Positions 16,154 through 23,336 of a DNA stretch of 46,073 bases are shown piece after piece. Both the position numbers and the translations under genes were made by a program. The DNA is from a virus, in IMG/VR virus record IMGVR_UViG_3300025122_003558, positions 1 to 46,073 of that record; one strand, written 5' to 3'. Positions within the stretch are counted from its first letter, which is position 1; each line of letters begins with the position of its first letter. The notes under the pieces are model-generated. The model saw nothing but the letters and a program-made list of their open reading frames with translations, did not search any database and was not told the DNA's origin.

Positions 16154-18604
16154 GTGCACAGTAAAGAGGAAATTTTAAAACAGACTCTTGAGTATTTTGA
16201 CGGAGATGAAATTGCTTCTGACGTTTTCGTTAACAAGTACTCTTTAATCAATGATAAAGGAGAGTACTTAGAATCCTCACCAGACGACATGCACAAAAGG
16301 CTAGCCAGGGAGTTTAGTAGAATTGAGTCCAACTATCCTAACTCCATGTCTGAAGAAGAGATTTACGAACTTTTTAGAGATTTTAAATACGTCGTACCTC
16401 AGGGATCTCCGATGTCAGGTATTGGAAATCCCCATCAGATACAATCACTTTCAAATTGCTTTGTCCTTGAATCACCAAAAGATTCTTACGGAGGGATTTT
16501 AAAAACCGATCAGGAACTAGTTCAAATAGCTAAAAGGCGCGGTGGTGTGGGTTTTGACATGTCCACAATAAGACCAAAGGGATTAAAAACTGCAAACGCA
16601 GCTAGAACTACCGACGGCATCGAAGTGTTCATGGACAGATATTCTAACTCGTGTAGAGAGGTGGCACAAAATGGTCGCCGCGGCGCATTGATGTTAACCA
16701 TCTCTGTTCACCACCCACAGATTCGTGATTTCATAAAAATTAAACGAAATTTAAAAAGAATAACAGGGGCGAACTTGTCAATAAGGTTATCTGATGAGTT
16801 CTTACACGCTGTTGAGAACAATGACGACGTTGAACTAAGATTTCCAGTTGACAGTTCAGAACCTAAGATTTCTGAGATGGTTAGTGCAAATAGCATCTGG
16901 AATGAAATTATTGAAAGTGCTCACGCGTGTGCCGAACCAGGTTTGTTATTTTGGGACAACGTTAAAAAGTTGTCTCCTGCTGACATTTACGAAGATGAGG
17001 GATTTGCAACAGTTTCTACCAACCCGTGTGGAGAAATTGTCCTTTCACCTTATGATAGCTGTCGACTTCTTCTTATCAACCTTTTTTCCTTTGTTGAAAG
17101 ACCGTTCGAACCCACAGCGTGTATAGATTTTGATAAGCTATCCTCTATTGCCCAGAAAGCCCAGAGGCTCATGGACGACCTTATCGATCTTGAGATTGAG
17201 CAAATTAACAAGATAATTGAAAAAATTGACAACGATCCTGAGTCCTCTGAGGTTAAACAAATTGAAAAGGATTTGTGGTTGAACATCGAAACTCAAGCAA
17301 GCTTGGGAAGGAGAACCGGATTAGGCCTTACCGCAGTTGGAGATGTTATAGCTGCCTTGGGTTTAACGTATGGATCTGACGAGTCTATAGAGATGGTCGA
17401 ATCCATCTATAAGTGCCTTGCTCTAAACGCGTATAGAAGCTCATGCCAGCTAGCAAAAGAAAGGGGAGCTTTTCCAATTCATTCTCACGAGAAGGAAAAA
17501 GATCACCCGTTCCTTAAGAGAATTTGGGAGTCAGCTCCTGACATCTTAGAAAGCTCTAGGAAATACGGAAGAAGAAACATAGCCCTCACAACGACGGCCC
17601 CAGCAGGATCTGTCTCCACACTTACAAGAACGACCTCTGGCATCGAGCCTGCTTTCCTCTTAAGGTACACGAGAAGGAGAAAGGTGTCCGAAGGTGACAA
17701 CATTGACTACGTCGATTCAGTAGGAGATTGTTGGCAAGAATATGAGGTTTTTCATCCTGGGTTTAAGACCTGGATGGAAACTACTGGAGAGGTCGATCCA
17801 GAAAAGTCTCCATATCACAACTCGTGTTCTAATGATATAGACTGGGTGAAGAAGGTTGAGGTCCAGGCGGCCGCCCAAAAGTGGGTGTGTCACGCCATAT
17901 CGAACACAACAAACGTTCCGGAAGATACCACGGTTGAAACTATCAAGGACATTTATATGTCTGGATGGAAGTCCGGATGTAAAGGGGTTACTGTATATAG
18001 GGACAAGTGTCGATCAGGTGTTCTTGTTAAACACAAGAACAGGAACAAAACAAAGTTCGTTCAACATTCAGCCCCTCAGAGGCCGACAGACTTAATTTGT
18101 GATATTCACCATGCTAACATTAAAGGGGAAGGTTGGACAATGCTTGTAGGGTTGATGACCAACAAACCCTACGAAATTATTGGAGGTCTCTCAAAGTTTA
18201 TTGAAATCCCTAGAAAGTACAAGGATGGGATTTTAACGAAGCATCCTAGGAAGACAATGAACTCAAAGTATGATTTGAAATTTGGAGAAAATGGTAACGA
18301 AGTGGTCTTGAAGGACATCGTTTCTTTGTTTGATAATCCTAACCACTCAGCTTTTACTAGGACCATTTCTCTTGGTCTGAGACATGGAGCCCCCATTCAG
18401 TACGTGGTTGAACAGCTGCAGAAGGATAAAGATGCTGATCTTTTCTCATTTTCTAAGGTTGTTGCAAGGGTTCTCAAGAACTATATTAAGGATGGAACCA
18501 AAGCAAATGGAGTTAAAATCTGTCCTGGATGTTCATCTGAAAATCTCTTTTACCAAGAGGGATGCATTACGTGTCCTTCATGTGGGTGGGGTAAGTGTGG
18601 ATGA
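16154..18604 (+). CDS. nrdJ: Class II (adenosylcobalamin-dependent) ribonucleotide reductase
   Basis: An 816-residue reductase. GTG 16154 is chosen because GGAGGAG (16142-16148) sits five bases upstream; an in-frame TTG at 16136 has no such site. Key parts are QSLSNCFVLES, RRGGVGFDMSTIRP, NPCGEIVLSPYDSCRL (Cys292), TTAPAGSVSTLTRT and SGCKGVTVYRDKCRSG. It ends in a zinc-ribbon-like Cys-rich tail (CPGCSSEN and CPSCGWGKCG). The NPCGEI-SPYDSCRL block and C-terminal layout are those of vitamin B12-dependent NrdJ, a monomeric or dimeric enzyme that works with or without oxygen and needs no NrdB partner. It makes deoxynucleotides for the nucleotide genes further on. Dependence on host cobalamin follows from the class. 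Confidence 0.9.
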   Translation: MHSKEEILKQTLEYFDGDEIASDVFVNKYSLINDKGEYLESSPDDMHKRLAREFSRIESNYPNSMSEEEIYELFRDFKYVVPQGSPMSGIGNPHQIQSLSNCFVLESPKDSYGGILKTDQELVQIAKRRGGVGFDMSTIRPKGLKTANAARTTDGIEVFMDRYSNSCREVAQNGRRGALMLTISVHHPQIRDFIKIKRNLKRITGANLSIRLSDEFLHAVENNDDVELRFPVDSSEPKISEMVSANSIWNEIIESAHACAEPGLLFWDNVKKLSPADIYEDEGFATVSTNPCGEIVLSPYDSCRLLLINLFSFVERPFEPTACIDFDKLSSIAQKAQRLMDDLIDLEIEQINKIIEKIDNDPESSEVKQIEKDLWLNIETQASLGRRTGLGLTAVGDVIAALGLTYGSDESIEMVESIYKCLALNAYRSSCQLAKERGAFPIHSHEKEKDHPFLKRIWESAPDILESSRKYGRRNIALTTTAPAGSVSTLTRTTSGIEPAFLLRYTRRRKVSEGDNIDYVDSVGDCWQEYEVFHPGFKTWMETTGEVDPEKSPYHNSCSNDIDWVKKVEVQAAAQKWVCHAISNTTNVPEDTTVETIKDIYMSGWKSGCKGVTVYRDKCRSGVLVKHKNRNKTKFVQHSAPQRPTDLICDIHHANIKGEGWTMLVGLMTNKPYEIIGGLSKFIEIPRKYKDGILTKHPRKTMNSKYDLKFGENGNEVVLKDIVSLFDNPNHSAFTRTISLGLRHGAPIQYVVEQLQKDKDADLFSFSKVVARVLKNYIKDGTKANGVKICPGCSSENLFYQEGCITCPSCGWGKCG

Positions 18605-19203
18605 TACTTCTTAAAAAAGTAGATCCTAGAATAAAAGAAGTTGAACTTAGAAGGGACCCGGTAATTATCAGGGTTAATAAGTTTGATGAGGACTCCGCTA
18701 AAGATTTCAAGGAACAGATTATTAGCGCTCATAATACCGGCCAGGAGGTGATCCCTATTGTCATAGATTCATACGGAGGTCAGGTTTACAGTTTGATGGC
18801 AATGATTTCAGCTATTAACTCATCTCACTTGCCCATAGCTACAATTGTTGAGGGAAAAGCGATGTCCTGTGGGGCGGTCCTGTTAACCTTTGGTGCAGAC
18901 GGGATGAGATACATGGATCCTAGTTCTACCATTATGATACATGACGTGTCAAGTATGTCAAGAGGAAAAGTTGAGGAAATTAAAGCTGATTCTGCTGAGA
19001 CGGAGAGACTTAATAAAACCGTATACGAAATGATGGCTACTAACTGTGGGAAGAAGAAACGCTACTTTCTTGACCTCATCCATTCTAAGGGACATGCCGA
19101 CTGGTACATTGATTCGAAGGAAGCTAAAAAGCACGACTTGATAAATAGCACGAAGATTCCTTCTTTTGAAGTGCAGGTTGGAGTTAAATTTTCTCTAGTC
19201 TGA
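18601..19203 (+). CDS. ClpP-like serine protease
   Basis: A 200-residue protein starting at ATG 18601, overlapping the reductase stop (ATGA); an alternative GTG lies at 18595. ClpP/crotonase-fold features are IVIDSYGGQVYSLMAM (oxyanion Gly-Gly), EGKAMSCGAVLL (nucleophile Ser89), TIMIHDVSSM (His114) and YIDSKEAKKHDLIN near the end. Ser and His of the triad are clear; the third residue is less certain. ClpP peptidases chop unfolded proteins handed over by an ATPase, but phage relatives also act as capsid maturation proteases. Given the prohead-cleavage-like tags on other proteins here, a maturation role is possible. It lies far from capsid genes, though, and nothing proves it. Confidence 0.82.
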   Translation: MILLKKVDPRIKEVELRRDPVIIRVNKFDEDSAKDFKEQIISAHNTGQEVIPIVIDSYGGQVYSLMAMISAINSSHLPIATIVEGKAMSCGAVLLTFGADGMRYMDPSSTIMIHDVSSMSRGKVEEIKADSAETERLNKTVYEMMATNCGKKKRYFLDLIHSKGHADWYIDSKEAKKHDLINSTKIPSFEVQVGVKFSLV

Positions 19204-19205
19204 AT

Positions 19206-19234
19206 TTGAACATTTTATAAAAAAAAATTACAAT
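19206..19234 (+). promoter_or_regulatory. Sigma70-type promoter before the glycosylase pair
   Basis: TTGAAC (19206-19211), a 17-base A/T-only spacer, then TACAAT (19229-19234). ATG 19241 follows after six bases, so the transcript should begin at or beside the start codon. The next gene has no Shine-Dalgarno, which fits a leaderless message. This gap is one of the few in the block and separates the reductase/protease pair from the repair genes. Confidence 0.6.
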
Positions 19235-19240
19235 CTTTAT

Positions 19241-19681
19241 ATGGATTGGATACCTCCAAAGTCTCCATATGGACTAATACAAGAGCAACTATATCACGAC
19301 CCGTGGAAATTGATGGTTTCTTGTATATTTTGCAACTTGACAAAGAGAACTCAAGCTGAACCTATACTATGGGAATTTTTAGAAAAATATCCAGATCCTA
19401 GCAAGGTTCAAGAAGATTCTGAGGATACGATTTCTCAAATGCTTAAACCTATCGGTCTTAATAAAAGGAGGGCAAAGACCTTAATAAGGTTCTCTAAAGA
19501 GTACCTTGAAAAGGAGTGGTCATCAGATCCAAGGGTCCTATACGGTATTGGCAAATATGCTTCCGATGCTTATAAGATTTTTTGTGTTGGTGATTGGAGA
19601 AATGTTCAGCCAAATGATCATGCTTTAAATTGGTATCACGATTTTTTAAAAGAGAAATTTAAGGAACAAGCTAGTGCCTGA
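19241..19681 (+). CDS. MBD4-like HhH-GPD DNA glycosylase (thymine/uracil mismatch type)
   Basis: A 146-residue protein matching the catalytic domain of vertebrate MBD4 along its whole length. It begins MDWIPPKSPYGLIQEQLYHD (MBD4: PPRSPFNLVQETLFHD). MLKPIGLNKRRAKTLIRFS and LYGIGKYASDAYKIFCVGDW (helix-hairpin-helix) follow, then VQPNDHALNWYHDFL. The last contains the catalytic Asp126 in the place of human Asp560. There is no methyl-CpG-binding domain and no Fe-S cluster cysteines. MBD4 removes T or U from T:G and U:G mismatches and also 5-hydroxymethyl- and halogenated uracil. The gene opens a likely leaderless transcript and overlaps the next glycosylase gene by eight bases. The fold call is firm; the phage substrate is an inference. 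Confidence 0.87.
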   Translation: MDWIPPKSPYGLIQEQLYHDPWKLMVSCIFCNLTKRTQAEPILWEFLEKYPDPSKVQEDSEDTISQMLKPIGLNKRRAKTLIRFSKEYLEKEWSSDPRVLYGIGKYASDAYKIFCVGDWRNVQPNDHALNWYHDFLKEKFKEQASA

Positions 19682-20480
19682 AGGTCCCGAATGTAGAAGA
19701 ATAGCAGTTCAACTAGCCGAAAGGGTTACCAATCGGCAGCTTTTAAACGTAGAGATTTTAAGCGGAAGGTACCAGAAACATGGTCCTCCCGAAGGGATGG
19801 AAGATATTCTAGAATGGTCACCTATTGGAATTTTTGGTGCAGGAGTTCATGGAAAGTTTATATTCGTTCTATTAGAGGGAGAGTGGTCAATTTGGTCTAC
19901 ACTTGGAATGACAGGTAGGTGGTCGTCTGAGATGACGAAACATTCCAGGTTAAAATTTTCTCTGAGTGATGGTGATATCTACTTTACTGATCCTAGAAAT
20001 TTTGGAACTGTTAAGTTTGTCAAGGGAAAAGATAAGATTTTAAATAAGATTAAAAGTCTAGGTCTGGACATGCTAGCAGAAAAAATATCTAACGAGGATT
20101 TTTACTCAATCATTCGAAAAGAAACAGACAAACCTTTAGTCAAGGTTCTCATGGATCAGACAAAATTTTCTGGTATTGGAAACTATGTAAAGGCTGAGGC
20201 ACTATATCTTTCCAGGATTTCTCCTCACGTGCTTTGCTGCGACCTTAGTGATGAAAAGTTGTTAAAATTAAAAAATTCAATTGAACTAGTACTCAAAGAA
20301 AGTTATAATTCTGGTGGTACAACAATACAAACTTATTCTGACATGCATGGAAACCCGGGAAACTATAATCAAAAATTAATGGTATATTCTCAAAAAATCG
20401 ATCCTACAGGTCACCCAGTTATAAAAGAGGTGACCGCTGATGGAAGAACTACACATTGGGTTCCAGATGTTCAGAAATAA
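19674..20480 (+). CDS. Fpg/Nei-family DNA glycosylase, zinc-less finger
   Basis: A 268-residue bifunctional glycosylase/AP-lyase. It starts at GTG 19674, giving MPEGPECRR with the invariant Pro2 nucleophile and Glu3 after Met removal. Other marks are FGAGVHGKFIFV (Lys), FTDPRNFGTVKF, the H2TH segment SGIGNYVKAEALYLSRISPH, and a C-terminal DGRTTHWVPDVQK. In bacterial Fpg/Nei that last part is a four-cysteine zinc finger. Here the Cys positions are replaced (YSQKIDPTGHPV) while the DNA-contacting Arg is kept, as in NEIL1 and mimivirus Nei1 zinc-less fingers. It cuts out oxidised bases and nicks the backbone. Together with the MBD4-like gene it forms a two-gene base-excision unit; an AP endonuclease is not seen in the window. 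Confidence 0.87.
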   Translation: MPEGPECRRIAVQLAERVTNRQLLNVEILSGRYQKHGPPEGMEDILEWSPIGIFGAGVHGKFIFVLLEGEWSIWSTLGMTGRWSSEMTKHSRLKFSLSDGDIYFTDPRNFGTVKFVKGKDKILNKIKSLGLDMLAEKISNEDFYSIIRKETDKPLVKVLMDQTKFSGIGNYVKAEALYLSRISPHVLCCDLSDEKLLKLKNSIELVLKESYNSGGTTIQTYSDMHGNPGNYNQKLMVYSQKIDPTGHPVIKEVTADGRTTHWVPDVQK

Positions 20481-20491
20481 CAGGAGGAAAT

Positions 20492-20716
20492 ATGTCTTAT
20501 AAATTATCTGATAACGTACTTAGAAGGATTGTTCAAATTGTCCAGGAAGGGTTTTTAACGGGAACTGATGTCGCAGATCACATGAGAATGATCAAGTTAG
20601 ATGTCGATGAAAATAACAGTTCTCAGTTAGTTTTAACTGAAGAGTATAAGACCCTAGTAGAAGGACAGCATGAATCTATGTTAAGTGAGATAGAAGAAAT
20701 TAAGGTTAGTGAGTAA
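20492..20716 (+). CDS. Small hypothetical protein (74 aa)
   Basis: ATG 20492 follows AGGAGGAAAT, an excellent ribosome-binding site, which rules out the longer frame from 20456. The product begins MSYKLSDNVLRRIVQIVQE, then FLTGTDVADHMRMIKLD, and ends in an acidic helical tail (SEIEEIKVSE). It is predicted all-alpha. I do not recognise the family. Small proteins with a 'V-x-x-I-V-Q-x-x-Q-E-x-x-L-T-G-x-D-V-x-D-H-x-R' pattern occur in other marine phages by my recollection, without a known role. It sits between repair and nucleotide-pool genes. Confidence 0.6.
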   Translation: MSYKLSDNVLRRIVQIVQEGFLTGTDVADHMRMIKLDVDENNSSQLVLTEEYKTLVEGQHESMLSEIEEIKVSE

Positions 20717-20743
20717 CTGTGACTTGCTTAGGGGAACTATATT

Positions 20744-21118
20744 ATGACTGATAGACTTGATAGGATATTTGACATGAGGGAGGAGTTCATGAGTCATCTT
20801 AAGAACTCCGTTCCTGGATCTCATCCCGACTGGCCTCTTGACCTTTCGACAAAGTCATCCCAACAGTTTTGTAGAGACATGGGAGTTAGAGGAGTCGAAG
20901 AGATCTTCGAAGCAATACAGCTGTTAAAAAACTGGAAGCCCCATAGACAGACTGAGGTTCCGGAATTTGATAGGGAGAAATTTCTTGAGGAGATAGTGGA
21001 TGCTTTCAACTACTTCTTTTCTTTGATTATTCTTTGTGGGTTTACCACCGAAGAGTTTTTTGAGACTTACTGTAGAAAGGATGATATTATACATGCCAGA
21101 ATCAAACAAGGATACTAG
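20744..21118 (+). CDS. All-alpha NTP pyrophosphatase, dUTPase-like
   Basis: A 124-residue protein of the all-alpha NTP-PPase superfamily (dimeric dUTPase / MazG fold). The metal-binding pattern is visible: EEIFEAIQLLKNWKPH in helix 2, then FLEEIVDAFNYFFSLIILCG (E-E-x-x-D-x-x-N) in the next helix. These enzymes split dUTP or another dNTP to the monophosphate plus pyrophosphate. In this setting that would lower dUTP and feed dUMP to the ThyX encoded two genes later. dCTP is an alternative substrate. The next gene carries a second domain of the same superfamily. ATG 20744 follows AGGGGAAC. Confidence 0.75.
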   Translation: MTDRLDRIFDMREEFMSHLKNSVPGSHPDWPLDLSTKSSQQFCRDMGVRGVEEIFEAIQLLKNWKPHRQTEVPEFDREKFLEEIVDAFNYFFSLIILCGFTTEEFFETYCRKDDIIHARIKQGY

Positions 21119-22088
21119 TTTGAACTTCTCAATGGAAAATTTATTCGATATTCAGGATAGGTTCTCTAGGCTTTTTTTTGATAAAGATTCTTTAACGATT
21201 GAGCAAAAGGAGGAGATGACAAAGTCTTTTACACTAGCGTTGCACGCAGAGGTTAGCAGCATTGTTAAAGAGATTAATTTCAAGGATCATGTTAGCACCA
21301 AGAAAGATGTTGCTGAGAAGTCAATCCTATTTGAGGGAGTTGATGCATTCAGGTACATACTTGCAATTCTCAATCTTTGGAATTTTTCTCCTGAGGAGTT
21401 TGTCGAAGCTTTTTACGACAAGGAGAACTTTTTGAGACTTAGGCACTCCCTTGAATTAAACTCCTGGGAGGGTCAACCAGTTTTGATAGTTGACTTTGAT
21501 GATATCATCTGTAACTTCAGGGACGATTTTTCTCAGTGGATTGTCGAGAACAAAGAGGTAAATGTTGATCCTAACTCGTGTGAGTACTATCACGTACAGA
21601 GGGTTGTTGAATCTGGACAGTCCCCCGAGAGTGTATTCGAAGAGTTCATGGATGAAAGAAATCTTAAAAAGATATCTGCCAATCGACCAATGGTTAAACT
21701 AATCAACCGACTTTATGATGAGGGTTTTTGGATTCACATTTTAACTGCTCGACCTGATGCGAATTTAATTTGTAAGCATGACACGTACGCGTGGCTTACA
21801 AAGTCCGGACTTAAGTTTCACAAGATCTCTTTTTCCCCAGAAAAATTTATCTGGTTGTCAAAAACCGAGTACTTTAATAAAGGAAAAATTGTGTGTGCCA
21901 TTGATGACTCTCCTAAGCACTCTTCTGAGTTTGCTAAGCATGGGATTCAGGTGGCATCACCAATCAAGACTTATAACAAAGAATTAAAGTATGTTGACAA
22001 CGTGTTGATGTACAAAAGCACATCTGTCCTTTATGATCATATTCATCAACTCACGGAGAATTTAAATGCCTCAGAATCTAGACCTTGA
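21093..22088 (+). CDS. NTP-PPase domain fused to HAD-family phosphatase
   Basis: About 331 residues from ATG 21093. TTG 21120, seven bases after AAGGA, would give a version nine codons shorter and avoid overlap with the previous stop; both are plausible. Residues 1-120 are helical, with LHAEVSSIVKEI and FEGVDAFRYILAILNLWNF, the E-x-x-x-I / D-x-x-x pattern of all-alpha dUTPase-like PPases. Residues about 130-320 form a HAD phosphatase: VDFDDIICNF (Asp134, Asp136), ILTARPD, and CAIDDSPKHSSEF. Such a fusion could take a dNTP to dNMP and then to the nucleoside, or the HAD part could act on another phosphomonoester. It overlaps the ThyX gene by 23 bases. Confidence 0.72.
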   Translation: MPESNKDTSLNFSMENLFDIQDRFSRLFFDKDSLTIEQKEEMTKSFTLALHAEVSSIVKEINFKDHVSTKKDVAEKSILFEGVDAFRYILAILNLWNFSPEEFVEAFYDKENFLRLRHSLELNSWEGQPVLIVDFDDIICNFRDDFSQWIVENKEVNVDPNSCEYYHVQRVVESGQSPESVFEEFMDERNLKKISANRPMVKLINRLYDEGFWIHILTARPDANLICKHDTYAWLTKSGLKFHKISFSPEKFIWLSKTEYFNKGKIVCAIDDSPKHSSEFAKHGIQVASPIKTYNKELKYVDNVLMYKSTSVLYDHIHQLTENLNASESRP

Positions 22089-23037
22089 CCCTATACAACT
22101 ACCAGTAAAACTTCGTTTCAACGAAGAACCTGTAACTGAGTTTAAGAATAATCTTGAATCTCTGAGGATCGAACTAGTAGACTATCCAAACCCCAACTCT
22201 GTAAAGAGGGCTGCTTACCGAATGGTCGAGGCTACGTGGGCGGATCATCCAGTTAAGGTGACCAACCTGTCTGAACTAGAGATCAGTGAAAAGATGGAGG
22301 AACTTTTTTCTTTCAAAGCTTTGCCTAATGCGATGGAGACTTTTGGGTTCACGTTTTTATTTGGAGGGATCGACCTTCAGACTGTTACTCACTTAATTCG
22401 TCACCGTGCAGCATCTTGGGCAGCCCAGTGTACAGGAGATCGATTTTTAAATCACGAAGCATGTTTGGTACCTTCATCTGTTGAAAATTCTCCTGAGTTT
22501 TACGAGAGATGGAAGAGACATGTCCAGGAGTCTAAAGAGCTCTATGCTGATATGGCCGACAGTCGAAAGATAAGCCTTATGGATGCCAGGTGCATTCTTC
22601 CTAAGTGTCTGGAGACTTTTTATTATGGTAGGTTTAACATGAAGGATCTCTTAGGGTTTATCAGGCAGAGACAAGATAAGCAGATTCAACCTGAGGTCGA
22701 TAATATTATTGCAGCCATGATTGCAAGGGAGATCATTAATATTTTTCCGGAAGCACATGTTGGGATAAATTTGAGATCACCGTCTTTTCACTACGCGAAG
22801 AACTTTAGAAGTGGAACAGGAACAAACCTATATTGGCCCGATGGTGATACTGATAAACATCTTGAATACCACCCGAATGATACAATCTATCAGGGGCTTA
22901 GAGACGATTTAAACGGGACTCACCCGACTGACAGTGAAACTAATTTCAGAAAACTTTGGAATTCAATACTTTCTGAAATTGATGACCGTGTTGACGAGTA
23001 TAAGAAGTGGAAGGAGGAGCAGAAAAGAAATGGATGA
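22066..23037 (+). CDS. thyX: Flavin-dependent thymidylate synthase (divergent ThyX)
   Basis: A 323-residue protein with THLIRHRAASWAAQCTGDRF. The ThyX motif R-H-R-x7-S is present as R112-H113-R114 with Cys122 in place of the Ser, and the following Arg is displaced by two residues (Arg126). Downstream are ARCILPKCLETFYY and FIRQRQDKQIQPEV, which match the L-P and R-x6-Q-x-E parts of ThyX. ThyX turns dUMP into dTMP using FAD, NADPH and methylene-folate. The protein is longer than typical ThyX (about 220-250) with extra N- and C-terminal parts. Its place after dUTPase-like genes and before kinases fits a dTTP supply route. The altered signature marks a phage subgroup; changed chemistry is only a possibility. 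Confidence 0.82.
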   Translation: MPQNLDLDPIQLPVKLRFNEEPVTEFKNNLESLRIELVDYPNPNSVKRAAYRMVEATWADHPVKVTNLSELEISEKMEELFSFKALPNAMETFGFTFLFGGIDLQTVTHLIRHRAASWAAQCTGDRFLNHEACLVPSSVENSPEFYERWKRHVQESKELYADMADSRKISLMDARCILPKCLETFYYGRFNMKDLLGFIRQRQDKQIQPEVDNIIAAMIAREIINIFPEAHVGINLRSPSFHYAKNFRSGTGTNLYWPDGDTDKHLEYHPNDTIYQGLRDDLNGTHPTDSETNFRKLWNSILSEIDDRVDEYKKWKEEQKRNG

Positions 23038-23323
23038 TTATGACTCTCTTAAAGAAAAATTTGACAGACTCCAAGAGGTATATTACGAAATGAGAAAAGA
23101 TGCGTTTGTTTCTCGTGTTGCTTATTCTAACGGACTAGTCTTAGCAGGCCTAGTCTCCCAGTGTGATGAAACTATAAAAGTTGAAACACTTCACAGATGG
23201 GGAAATGATTTTTTAAATGGTATTAAGTCTGCAAAAAAGAGCATTCAACAAGTTTATGATGGAGATGAGGAGTTAGCCCGTTACTTTGACATGGCACCTC
23301 CTCTAACAAAGAATGAAGACTAA
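23030..23323 (+). CDS. Small hypothetical protein (97 aa)
   Basis: ATG 23030 overlaps the ThyX stop by eight bases and is preceded by AAGGAGGAG. The product starts MDDYDSLKEKFDRLQEVYYE, contains SRVAYSNGLVLAGLVSQC, and ends with YFDMAPPLTKNED. It is helical, with a short hydrophobic central helix that is too short and too mixed for a convincing membrane span. I do not recognise it. Its tight coupling to ThyX suggests a role in, or alongside, nucleotide metabolism. Confidence 0.6.
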   Translation: MDDYDSLKEKFDRLQEVYYEMRKDAFVSRVAYSNGLVLAGLVSQCDETIKVETLHRWGNDFLNGIKSAKKSIQQVYDGDEELARYFDMAPPLTKNED

Positions 23324-23336
23324 AAAGGAGAATAAA

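Noticed and set aside
19203-19240. Run of nine A in the gap after the ClpP-like gene considered as a terminator tract
   Set aside because: No stem precedes it, and A rather than T follows on the transcribed strand sense; it fits better as the promoter spacer.
20724-20743. TTGCTTA followed by TATATT, resembling a T4 middle (MotA) promoter
   Set aside because: Only seven bases separate the two boxes, too few for a MotA promoter, and the following gene has its own ribosome-binding site.
22681-22716. ThyX segment QPEVD read at first as loss of a key substrate-binding Arg
   Set aside because: On lining it up with the T. maritima enzyme, the key Arg lies earlier (in FIRQRQDK) and is kept; the Glu-Val-Asp position is not conserved.
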